In this document: positions 27,242 to 34,480 of the stretch, piece after piece | Layout: every line of letters begins with the position of its first letter | How positions within the stretch are numbered: position 1 is the stretch's first letter | DNA from: an uncultured Algibacter sp. | GTDB lineage: Bacteria; Bacteroidota; Bacteroidia; Flavobacteriales; Flavobacteriaceae | Direction of reading: 5' to 3' | NCBI GenBank assembly: GCA_947502405.1 | Contig: CANMZT010000023.1 | Span: forward strand, 1-39,612 | Length of the DNA: 39,612 nucleotides | Translations under genes and position numbers: made by a program | Notes under the pieces: generated by a model | Databases searched by the model: none | What the model was told of the DNA's origin: nothing | The model's input: only the letters and a program-made list of their open reading frames with translations

Positions 27242-28861
27242 TTAATCTTTAGCTTTTTCTTCGGCTATTGCAAAAATAATTGGCAATGTATAAGGCACGT
27301 TAACCTTTTTACCTTTATGCTCACCTGGTATAAACTTTGGTAATGTTTTTATAACACGTATCGCCTCTTTTTCTAGTTCTGGATGAGGCGCTCTAGAACG
27401 AACACCAACCACATTACCTTCTGTATTTATTTTAAAAATCACGCTAATACGTTGTCTTCCACTTAACTTCAATTCATTAGCAAGTTTCACATTGAAATTA
27501 GAATTAACATGCTTTGAAACATTCATAGCCATACAATTCTTTTGCTCGCTTACTGGTAAACTTTCACAACCAGGATATAGAGGTACTTGATCAACAACGC
27601 TAAAAGGTATATCAACATATTTTATAATATCTGTAAAAAATGGATTTTCAAAACCATCATCACTAGTTAATACAAGTAACTTTTTTAATTCTTTTTCTTC
27701 CTCATCACTTATATTACCTTGAATTTGAATTTGCTCAAAAACATCAGATATTCTTCTACTCAATTCAGATTTACCAGTCTGAGATGTGTAATTCTTTACT
27801 TCATCAACTAATTCTTGACTAAACTTTTCTCCTTTAACAACACTTAAAAGTAAGGCTAACCCTTTTTCTTCATAATCACTGACATTGCCCTGTTTTTGAA
27901 TTTGTTTTTTTACTAATTTAATCTTTTTTGTTAATGGTGTTTCTCCTATCGTTTGCTTCTCTATATTATATGAAGCTTCTTTATTATTTGCCTCAATAGA
28001 AGATGTATAAATCAGCATACCAAATACCATTGGGAATAACAAAGTGTATTTCAATAATTTAATTTGTTTTGATTTCGTTTTTTGTAACATAATAATTCGT
28101 TTTTTGATTAATGATTTTTTATAAAATGGATTGATGAATGAAATAGTATTAGTCTCGAAAACCCGAGCTAATAAATTTTGATAATATTGATTCTTATTTT
28201 GATGTTTTGAAGCTAAATCATCAGCAATAAACTCATGTAGCGACATAATTCTATTTTGATAGATATAGATTAATGGATTAAACCAAAACACAATTTTTAA
28301 GCATTCAAAAAATAATAAATCCAAAGTATGCTTTTGCTTAACATGAATAGTTTCATGTTTTAACACTGATGCTTTTTCTTCAGGCTTTAAATTGGTTCCA
28401 AGAAAAATAAAGTTAAGAAAAGAAAATGCAGCTGTACTCTCTTTTAAATCTACAATACATAATTTTCCAACTTTTTGCTTTGGATTTTTAAGAAGTAAGC
28501 TTATAATTTTAACAAGTTTAACTATGAAAAACAACAATGCTAAACCGGCACCCAGATAAAGTACAAGTTCCCATGACCATATAGAATTTTGATTTGTAAT
28601 AACCGTATTTTGTTCACTAAATCCATCTGTAATTGTTGGTTCTTGCCCAATAAAAACCTCAGGTAAATTGATGATATATTCTTTAGAAATAACATCTTTA
28701 AAACGCTCTATTTTAATAAATGGTAACACTAAGGATAGCACTGAAGTTGTTAATAGATAGGTTCTATTCCAGTTAAAAAATGTTTCTTTTTTTAATAACA
28801 AATCAAAAACAACTAAAAAGAACAACTGAAACCCAATAGTTTGTATTATGTAGTGCAGCAT
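27242..28861 (-). CDS. M56 (BlaR1-like) membrane peptidase with TonB-C domain
   Basis: A 539-residue inner-membrane protein. Helices lie near 2-22, 35-50 and 97-122. The zinc site is HETIH (H169, E170, H173), with LHEFIAD (E210) as third ligand, and a fourth helix lies at about 270-286. Residues about 310-395 contain a repeated IQxQGNxSDxEEKxLxxLL element (twice). Residues about 430-535 form a TonB C-terminal-like domain: VPLYPGCE, SVIFKINTEGNVVGV, and ALPKF-like TLPKFIPGEHKGKKVNVPYTLPIIF. It follows the BlaI gene after 2 bp. Cleavage of the repressor in response to envelope stress is the expected mode, with the TonB-like domain as sensor or effector; the signal is unknown. Confidence 0.9.
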   Translation of the reverse strand: MLHYIIQTIGFQLFFLVVFDLLLKKETFFNWNRTYLLTTSVLSLVLPFIKIERFKDVISKEYIINLPEVFIGQEPTITDGFSEQNTVITNQNSIWSWELVLYLGAGLALLFFIVKLVKIISLLLKNPKQKVGKLCIVDLKESTAAFSFLNFIFLGTNLKPEEKASVLKHETIHVKQKHTLDLLFFECLKIVFWFNPLIYIYQNRIMSLHEFIADDLASKHQNKNQYYQNLLARVFETNTISFINPFYKKSLIKKRIIMLQKTKSKQIKLLKYTLLFPMVFGMLIYTSSIEANNKEASYNIEKQTIGETPLTKKIKLVKKQIQKQGNVSDYEEKGLALLLSVVKGEKFSQELVDEVKNYTSQTGKSELSRRISDVFEQIQIQGNISDEEEKELKKLLVLTSDDGFENPFFTDIIKYVDIPFSVVDQVPLYPGCESLPVSEQKNCMAMNVSKHVNSNFNVKLANELKLSGRQRISVIFKINTEGNVVGVRSRAPHPELEKEAIRVIKTLPKFIPGEHKGKKVNVPYTLPIIFAIAEEKAKD

Positions 28862-28863
28862 GA

Positions 28864-29226
28864 CTAGGATTCTTTTTTATTAATTTCTTTCAACACAGAT
28901 TCTAAATCTTTAATATCCATATCATTTTTCTTTACAAAAAAAGATACCATACTTTTAAACGATCCTTGAAAATAGTTATCTACTAATTTATTTATGGATT
29001 GATTACTGTAATCCTGTTTTTTCATTAATGGAAAATACACATGCCCTTTACCTGCTTTTTCATAATCTACAAAACCTTTATTCTCTAAAATTCTAACAAT
29101 TGTAGATACCGTATTATAAGCAGGTTTTGGTTCTGGAAGTTGCTCTATTATAGCTTTTACGTTCGCTTTTTCTAACTGCCATAATATTTGCATAATATCC
29201 TCTTCTGCCTTGGTAAGTTGCTTCAT
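28864..29226 (-). CDS. BlaI/MecI/CopY-family transcriptional repressor (second)
   Basis: I chose the ATG at 29224-29226 (MKQLTKAEEDIMQILW, 120 residues). An upstream in-frame ATG at 29250 would place the start inside the operator palindrome. The winged-helix region includes EPKPAYNTVSTIVRILENKGFV (recognition helix near 35-55) and a wing ending HVYFPLM, followed by C-terminal dimerisation helices. It is about the same length as the other BlaI in this window, but the recognition helix differs (YNTVSTIVRILENK versus NTTIATLLKRMTDK), consistent with the different operator sequence upstream. It is in an operon with an M56 peptidase, 2 bp apart. Confidence 0.92.
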   Translation of the reverse strand: MKQLTKAEEDIMQILWQLEKANVKAIIEQLPEPKPAYNTVSTIVRILENKGFVDYEKAGKGHVYFPLMKKQDYSNQSINKLVDNYFQGSFKSMVSFFVKKNDMDIKDLESVLKEINKKES

Positions 29227-29248
29227 AATTATTGTAAATTTATTATTC

Positions 29249-29347
29249 AACTAAATATTTAGTTCAACAAATATAACTAAAAAATTAGTTTAAACTAATT
29301 TTTTAGTTTAAAAATGTAACATTTGGCATGATTTTTAGTCTAAACTA
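29249..29347. promoter_or_regulatory. Operator array between BlaI gene and DUF456 gene
   Basis: A perfect 16-bp palindrome AACTAAATATTTAGTT lies at 29249-29264. A perfect 34-bp palindrome at 29275-29308 has two AACTAA...TTAGTT half-units around a TAGTTTAAACTA centre (29286-29297). A one-mismatch copy of that centre (TAGTCTAAACTA) lies at 29336-29347. The array lies between the divergent BlaI and DUF456 genes, so the repressor may control both. Confidence 0.8.
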
Positions 29348-29368
29348 TTAGATAACTTAAACTTTTTT

Positions 29369-29872
29369 ATGGATATTATTTTAATTATTATCGCCGCCTT
29401 TATTATGTTTTTAGGTATTATAGGCAGTTTTTTACCTGTATTACCAGGTCCACTTACTAGCTGGATTGGTCTTTTAGTAATGCATTTTACAGATGCCATT
29501 CCTATGGATAAATCCTTTTTAATTATAACTTTTGCAGTTGCCATATTTATTTGGATACTCGATTACATCATTCCAGCTATTGGAACAAAACGCTTCGGAG
29601 GTTCAAAATACGGCATGATAGGAACTACTATTGGACTTATTGTTGGATTATTAGCTCCAATTCCGGGAGGGATTATTATTGGCCCGTTTATAGGTGCTTT
29701 AATTGGAGAGCTTATCAACAAGAACGATACTAAAACTGCTACAAAAGCTGCTTTTGGATCTTTTATTGGCTTTTTAACCTCTACGTTTATCAAATTTGTA
29801 GTAGCTATAATCTACCTTGGTCTATACATTGGAATTCTCTGGGACTATAGAGAAGCTATATTTCAATTTTAA
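29369..29872 (+). CDS. DUF456 domain membrane protein
   Basis: A 167-residue hydrophobic protein matching DUF456. The start is IILIIIAAFIMFLGIIGSFLPVLPGPLTSWIGLL, the middle has DYIIPAIGTKRFGGSKYGMIGTTIGLIVGLL, then the Gly-rich PGGIIIGPFIGALIGEL and a final helix. Five or so membrane spans are likely. Function is unknown; Gly-rich helices suggest tight helix packing or pores. It is divergent from the BlaI gene and shares an operator array with it, which suggests it belongs to the same envelope-response regulon. A terminator follows. Confidence 0.93.
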   Translation: MDIILIIIAAFIMFLGIIGSFLPVLPGPLTSWIGLLVMHFTDAIPMDKSFLIITFAVAIFIWILDYIIPAIGTKRFGGSKYGMIGTTIGLIVGLLAPIPGGIIIGPFIGALIGELINKNDTKTATKAAFGSFIGFLTSTFIKFVVAIIYLGLYIGILWDYREAIFQF

Positions 29873-29883
29873 ATAAAAAGAAG

Positions 29884-29914
29884 AACCCTGTGGGTCTCTC
29901 ACCTCCACAGGGTT
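29884..29914 (+). terminator. Terminator hairpin after the DUF456 gene
   Basis: A perfect 10-bp stem AACCCTGTGG/CCACAGGGTT with an 11-base loop, 11 bp past the stop codon. Its T tract is weak (TTTG), so efficiency is uncertain. Confidence 0.75.
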
Positions 29915-30080
29915 TGTAAATTGCTATTATCAACAAAAAAATTGAGGGATTAATTAATTTTTGAAGTGTTGATGGTGTAAAGATAGCTATAAGGATTCTT
30001 TTTAAACTGCGGGAAACCCGTAACAAGTTTACGGTGTAATTGTAGTATTCAATTATAACAGGGGTTTTAAGAGATAAAAA

Positions 30081-30109
30081 AAGATGATTTTTATTTAAAA
30101 AATCATCTT
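30081..30109 (-). terminator. Rho-independent terminator of the response regulator gene
   Basis: A 12-bp perfect stem (AAGATGATTTTT / AAAAATCATCTT) with a five-base loop and A/T-rich flanks, about 25 bp beyond the stop at 30135. It has weak symmetry for both strands. Confidence 0.8.
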
Positions 30110-30134
30110 CTCTTATTTTAAGTATATGTTTTGG

Positions 30135-30809
30135 TTAAATAAAACCTTCTTTTCTAGCTTTATTAAGCAAGGTCTCATCTTGTCCGTCAGTAACATCAAA
30201 AATCTCCCTGAGTTGCTTTTTTCGTTTCTCTACGGCACTCAAAGAAATGTCTAAGTGAGACGCTAAATTCTTTGTTTTCACACCTTGTGATAGTAAATGT
30301 AAAATTTTTCTATTCTTATCATCTATAACAATATCGCTTGTAATAGCTTTTCTGATATGACTATTTACAGTGCCACTATAAAAAGGAGGATTATTTAGTA
30401 CCGCTTGAAAAGCACTCGCCAATTCACTAGATGTTAAATCGCTCTTAATCATAAAACCTTCTGGATTAATAGTTTTTATAATGTTATGAATCCTGAAAGA
30501 CTCATTAAACATGGTTAAAATAACAATTTTAGCCTCTGGTAAAATCTTTCTTGCATATTCAGCTAAATCCTCTCCAGAGGTCATAGATCCATCTGTTGAA
30601 GGCGGCAAACTTATATCAACAAACAATACATTATACGGACTTTCAGCCTGCACAGAATTATTCATATAAACCACAGCTTCATCACAGTTATTGGCAATAT
30701 CAATTTCTAACTCTTGGTTATCTTTTTTCGTAAATAGTAATGTGTTTTGATAACCCTCAATAATCATTGGGTGGTCATCAATCATAAGTATTTTTATTTT
30801 TTCAGTCAT
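30135..30809 (-). CDS. NarL/LuxR-type response regulator
   Basis: A 224-residue response regulator. The receiver domain (about 5-130) has MIDDHPMI (acidic pocket D11-D12), phospho-acceptor D65 in LFVDISLPP, ILTMF, and FMIKSD (conserved Lys). The C-terminal LuxR-like HTH lies at about 160-215 (NRKILHLLSQGVKTKNLASHLDISLSAVEKRKKQLREIF). It is preceded 9 bp upstream by a sensor kinase gene, so the two are a cotranscribed pair. Output is DNA binding after phosphorylation. The targets are unknown, but the HTH is intact. Confidence 0.95.
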   Translation of the reverse strand: MTEKIKILMIDDHPMIIEGYQNTLLFTKKDNQELEIDIANNCDEAVVYMNNSVQAESPYNVLFVDISLPPSTDGSMTSGEDLAEYARKILPEAKIVILTMFNESFRIHNIIKTINPEGFMIKSDLTSSELASAFQAVLNNPPFYSGTVNSHIRKAITSDIVIDDKNRKILHLLSQGVKTKNLASHLDISLSAVEKRKKQLREIFDVTDGQDETLLNKARKEGFI

Positions 30810-30818
30810 AATTTGGAG

Positions 30819-32657
30819 TTAGGGTAATGGTGCCTCAATAGTTACTTTAGTTCCTATATCTTTCTCTGAATTTATAACTAGGGTGCCGTTAATTTCTTTA
30901 ATTCTAGAATTCATGTTTTTTAAGCCTATACCAGACTTTGCTTTATTGACATCAAAACCAGAACCGTCATCCTCAATCGTTAAGCAAATTACATTATTTT
31001 TTAATTTAAAACTAATCTTTACATGTTTAGCATTAGCATGTTTGTATATATTATGCAGATTTTCCTGAATGATTCTGTAAATATGGATTTTCTTTTTGTT
31101 GGTTACTGAATCCCAATTTATATCATCATCATGATCTAGCTCATAGCTTAGTCCGTAAGCTAAAGTTTGAGTTTCTAATAGTGTTTTTATAATATCAACA
31201 AACCCAGAGCCAGAAACAAAATCTGTATTCAGTTCATGCGATACCTTCCTTATATCTTCTTCAATAGTTTTAAGTTCGTCAATATACTGGCTTCTTGTTT
31301 TAATCGCTTCAGTAGTATTGTTCATATTTAAACTATCTAAACTTAAACGGGTCCCAAAAAGTCGTCCTAGAACACCGTCGTGTAATTCTTCAGAAATTCT
31401 TTTTTTCTCTAAGGTTCTTGCTTCTTCAATACTTTCATTTTGAGATAGCATCAGGTTATAAATCTCTTCATTAGTTTCCTGTTGCTTTTGGATAAATTGT
31501 AACTCCTTATTTTTATTTCTTTGAGTAATTACCAAATACAATAAAAAAGATGCTAATACAATAACAACTGAAATTATTAAAAGCCACATTCGTTCTTTAG
31601 CTATACGTATATTTTCTTGTTCTATTTGTTTAGTCTCAAATCGGATTCTAGCAAATTTATTTCTTATGGATCTTTCAGCCTTTTGTAAGCTATCGCTAAG
31701 TTGAACATAAGCATTTAAATGTTCCACAGCTTTTTCGCCTTCTTCTATTTTAGATAATAATAACAATGAAGTTAAATATTCATCATTATGATATAATTCG
31801 GCAATATTTTTTGCTTTGTAGGCATAATACATTGCAGAATCGATATTTTTTCTATCAAAATAGAATTGAGCTAAATGTTGATTTATTATTATAGAATTGT
31901 AACCTCCATTTGGATTTATGCTATCTGTTATTCGTAAGGCCTTCAAATATAGCTGGGGAAGTTTTTTAATGCTATTAGAAAGGTATAGCGTATGTGCATA
32001 ATTATCTAAGACTAGAGCATAAAAATCAGGTCGCGTTTTTATTAAATTTTTATCTGATAAAATTTCATCATAGTACTTTATCGCAAGTTTATAATCTTTA
32101 GACTTTTTATACGAAAGAGCTAAATTATTTTTAGAAACGTTTATATTATATGAGTTTAAGGAATCATACTCCTCTTTTATTTTTATTGCTGTTTTATGAT
32201 AGGAAATAGACTCCTCAAATTGTCCTAATTCACCAAAAAGCAACCCTAAGTTATTATAAATATATGATTTGCTTCTTTTAACATCATTAGTTTGTTTTAA
32301 GTTATCCAATAATGAAAGAGCCTCAATAGATGTAACTTCGCTACCCGTAAAATCCTTTTCATTTTTTTGAACAACTGCAATCCCATAAAGAGTCTGAGCC
32401 AATTCAAAATCATTTTCTAACTTCTTAAAGATTTTTTCGGATTTCAAATAATGATAATATGCACTATCACCTAAAAAATTAAATCTGTATAATTGAGCAA
32501 TACTAAAATGAACTTTGGCTATCGATAAAGAATCATTAGTTTTATTAAACAGCACATTCTTCTTTAAAGAATCTATAGTATTCAAACTTGTTTTCTGTTG
32601 CGCTAAAGCATTTACACATAAAAACAATATTAATATATGAGATACTAGAAGTTTCAA
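30819..32657 (-). CDS. TPR-containing sensor histidine kinase (HisKA_3 type)
   Basis: A 612-residue sensor. Signal peptide 1-20 (ending ALAQ); residues about 45-320 contain several tetratricopeptide-like helical repeats (for example LGLLFGELGQFEESISYHKTAI, KKSKDYKLAIKYYDEIL). One membrane helix lies at about 357-378. The dimerisation domain has EKKRISEELHDGVLGRL with phospho-His H426, and the HATPase has the N box (NLHNIYKHANA), GSGFD and GIGLKNM motifs. The TPR part is expected to face the periplasm and sense a peptide or protein. The partner response regulator follows by 9 bp. A small lipoprotein gene lies just upstream. Confidence 0.94.
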   Translation of the reverse strand: MKLLVSHILILFLCVNALAQQKTSLNTIDSLKKNVLFNKTNDSLSIAKVHFSIAQLYRFNFLGDSAYYHYLKSEKIFKKLENDFELAQTLYGIAVVQKNEKDFTGSEVTSIEALSLLDNLKQTNDVKRSKSYIYNNLGLLFGELGQFEESISYHKTAIKIKEEYDSLNSYNINVSKNNLALSYKKSKDYKLAIKYYDEILSDKNLIKTRPDFYALVLDNYAHTLYLSNSIKKLPQLYLKALRITDSINPNGGYNSIIINQHLAQFYFDRKNIDSAMYYAYKAKNIAELYHNDEYLTSLLLLSKIEEGEKAVEHLNAYVQLSDSLQKAERSIRNKFARIRFETKQIEQENIRIAKERMWLLIISVVIVLASFLLYLVITQRNKNKELQFIQKQQETNEEIYNLMLSQNESIEEARTLEKKRISEELHDGVLGRLFGTRLSLDSLNMNNTTEAIKTRSQYIDELKTIEEDIRKVSHELNTDFVSGSGFVDIIKTLLETQTLAYGLSYELDHDDDINWDSVTNKKKIHIYRIIQENLHNIYKHANAKHVKISFKLKNNVICLTIEDDGSGFDVNKAKSGIGLKNMNSRIKEINGTLVINSEKDIGTKVTIEAPLP

Positions 32658-32719
32658 ATGAAGAGACTTATTTGCAGTTTCCTCAAATGTATTTATAATT
32701 TTTCAATTTAGTTAATAAA

Positions 32720-32749
32720 AAAACTCATTACATTTATGTAATGAGTTTT
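32720..32749 (-). terminator. Hairpin terminator between mini-lipoprotein and kinase gene
   Basis: A 14-bp perfect stem (AAAACTCATTACAT/ATGTAATGAGTTTT) with a two-base loop. It lies 27 bp past the lipoprotein stop and 62 bp before the kinase start, and would either end the short transcript or attenuate readthrough into the kinase gene. Confidence 0.8.
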
Positions 32750-32775
32750 AGGTTAATTTTTAACAAATTAATTTA

Positions 32776-32925
32776 TTATTGGTCTACACCACCACCTGTA
32801 TAAGGGGTCACTTCTGTATTTTCTTCAGCTTTCTGAATATCACCTTCATTTAAATCTTGTTTAGTACAAGAGGTTAAAGCAGCTAAAAACAATGTAGCAA
32901 TTAAAGTAATTTTTAAGGTTTTCAT
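32776..32925 (-). CDS. Mini-lipoprotein (49 residues)
   Basis: I chose the ATG at 32923-32925 (MKTLKITLIATLFLAALTSC...). An upstream in-frame ATG at 32964 would add a charged stretch before the signal peptide. The lipobox LTSC places the lipidated Cys at about 20, leaving a mature peptide of about 30 residues: acidic (EGDIQKAEENTEV) and ending TGGGVDQ. Short lipopeptides of this kind with a Gly-rich tail occur in Flavobacteriaceae, but I know no function. Its place directly upstream of a TPR kinase and regulator makes it a possible ligand or regulated target; this is inference. Confidence 0.65.
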   Translation of the reverse strand: MKTLKITLIATLFLAALTSCTKQDLNEGDIQKAEENTEVTPYTGGGVDQ

Positions 32926-33095
32926 ATTAATTCGAATTTTAAGGTTTAAACATATTTTCTCCATTCCTAGGAATAGATTTTTTGACTAAAACTTTGAAAA
33001 CAAAATTCTAGTAAGGGAAAAATGGATAATTAACTTAAAATCGAATACACAAAATCATGTAGAACGATTCTATAATTTTATTTTTTGAGGGGTGT

Positions 33096-33109
33096 GACCT
33101 ATATAGGTC
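33096..33109. promoter_or_regulatory. Perfect palindrome GACCTATATAGGTC upstream of the mini-lipoprotein
   Basis: A perfect 14-bp inverted repeat in the 367-bp spacer between the lipoprotein and LacI genes, about 170 bp upstream of the lipoprotein start. Another perfect palindrome, ATTCCTAGGAAT, lies at 32963-32974. Either could be an operator; no binding protein can be assigned. Confidence 0.4.
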
Positions 33110-33210
33110 TAAATGGATTAATTTTCTTAAAATGAACTTAGGGAATAATATGAGTCGCTCAATTAAGGAGTGCTAAAATATAAGCCAGAGTTGATATTCA
33201 AATGTTTTTT

Positions 33211-33261
33211 TCGACAAAACGTAAAATATTCGACGAAATACATGTTTTTTTATCGACGAAA
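33211..33261. promoter_or_regulatory. Three spaced TCGACRAAA motifs
   Basis: TCGACAAAA at 33211-33219, TCGACGAAA at 33230-33238 and TCGACGAAA at 33253-33261, each in a similar T-tract context. Spacings are 19 and 23 bp. They lie at the LacI-gene 3' side and upstream of the lipoprotein on the minus strand, the position expected for activator sites of that gene. Confidence 0.45.
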
Positions 33262-33292
33262 TGCAAAATACCCCTGTTTTGTGTGTGATAGA

Positions 33293-34294
33293 TTACAAGG
33301 TAGATTTATTTCTTATAACACTCGTCTTAACTATTTTAGTTTTTACATCTCCAACTGATGGATTTTGAATCCTTTCGATAAGTAATTTTGCAGCATTGGC
33401 TCCTATAACTTTGGCATGCTGTCTAATAGTTGTCAACTTAGGTAAGGTATGATTGGAATCAGATTTACTAGCAAAAGCAATTACTGAAATATCCTTAGGA
33501 ACTTTTAATCCAAAACTAACAGCTGTATTAAGAGAAATGATACCCGAAGAACTATCTGCAGCAACAACCGCATCAATAGATCTGTTTTTCTTAAAAAGTG
33601 ATTTTATTTTCTTTTGATGGTCGTCTTTTTTCTTAATTTTTAAAACTTTAGGCTCTAAAGTCCCTGTTTCTAATATGGCCTTGTTATAACCACGCTCTCG
33701 TAATTTCCCAACGCTTAGATCATTGATATTGCTAATAAAAACAATGTGCTTTCGTCCTTCTTCTATAAGACCCTTTGTAGCATTATAAGTAGCATCAAAA
33801 TCGTCAACAATAACCTTATCGCACATAACATCATGCGCTACTCTATCAAACATAACTATAGGTAAACCTTGTTGAATGGTGCGCTTAAAATGTTCTACTT
33901 CATTATTTATTTGCGACTCTTCAGCAACGGATAGAATAAAACCATCTACACTTCCACTGGCTAACAATTGCAAACTTTCCTTTTCCTTTTCTAGAGATTC
34001 GTTTGAAATACATGTTATAATATTATACCCTTGTTTTGTTGCCTCTCTTTCTATACCAAAAAGCACTTTAGCTAAAAATCTATTAAGTATGTTAGGGATT
34101 ATAACACCAATGGTTTTTGTCTTATTATTTTTTAAACTAAGTGCTACTTTATTAGGTTTATAATTATACAATTCAGCAAGCTCTTTAACGCGTCTCACTG
34201 TATCTTCCCCTATTTCTTCGCTATTATTTAAAGCTTTTGAAACTGTTGATATTGATACGTTTAACTCCCTTGCTAACTGTTTTAGTGTAACCAT
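33293..34294 (-). CDS. LacI-family transcriptional regulator
   Basis: A 333-residue regulator. The N-terminal HTH has TLKQLARELNVSISTVSKALNNSEEIGEDT (about 3-32), the hinge helix KPNKVALSLKNNKTKTIGVIIPNILN follows, and the periplasmic-binding-like sensor domain extends to the end (FDRVAHDVMCDKVIVDDFDATYNAT, SIDAVVAADSSSGIISLNTA, KVPKDISVIAFASKSD, TIRQHAKVIGANAAKLLIERI). Such regulators usually bind a sugar and control nearby uptake genes. It is divergent from a TonB-dependent receptor, 186 bp away, which is the likely target. No catabolic enzyme is nearby. Confidence 0.95.
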   Translation of the reverse strand: MVTLKQLARELNVSISTVSKALNNSEEIGEDTVRRVKELAELYNYKPNKVALSLKNNKTKTIGVIIPNILNRFLAKVLFGIEREATKQGYNIITCISNESLEKEKESLQLLASGSVDGFILSVAEESQINNEVEHFKRTIQQGLPIVMFDRVAHDVMCDKVIVDDFDATYNATKGLIEEGRKHIVFISNINDLSVGKLRERGYNKAILETGTLEPKVLKIKKKDDHQKKIKSLFKKNRSIDAVVAADSSSGIISLNTAVSFGLKVPKDISVIAFASKSDSNHTLPKLTTIRQHAKVIGANAAKLLIERIQNPSVGDVKTKIVKTSVIRNKSTL

Positions 34295-34442
34295 TCTTCT
34301 AACACATAAATTTTATGACTACGCAATTTACAAAAATACTATCATCCATTAAGGATTATTTAATAAATACCAATGTTTTACTATTAAACTTTAATCCATA
34401 AAATTTGTCTGATAAAAAGAAAAATTAAACACTTTTTATAAA

Positions 34443-34450
34443 TAACTTTG
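34443..34450 (+). promoter_or_regulatory. Possible -7 element of the TonB receptor gene
   Basis: TAACTTTG matches TAnnTTTG about 30 bp before the start codon at 34481. A TTTG at 34404-34407 is too far for the usual -33 spacing. Within the same spacer GGATTA near 34355 and TAATCC near 34391 could be halves of an operator. Confidence 0.35.
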
Positions 34451-34480
34451 GCCTTTATTTTACATAACTAGCTTTCAGAC

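Noticed and set aside
33170-33358. 62-codon plus-strand frame next to the LacI gene
   Set aside because: It overlaps the TCGACRAAA motif array and the LacI 3' end, with no signal peptide, no family pattern and low complexity.
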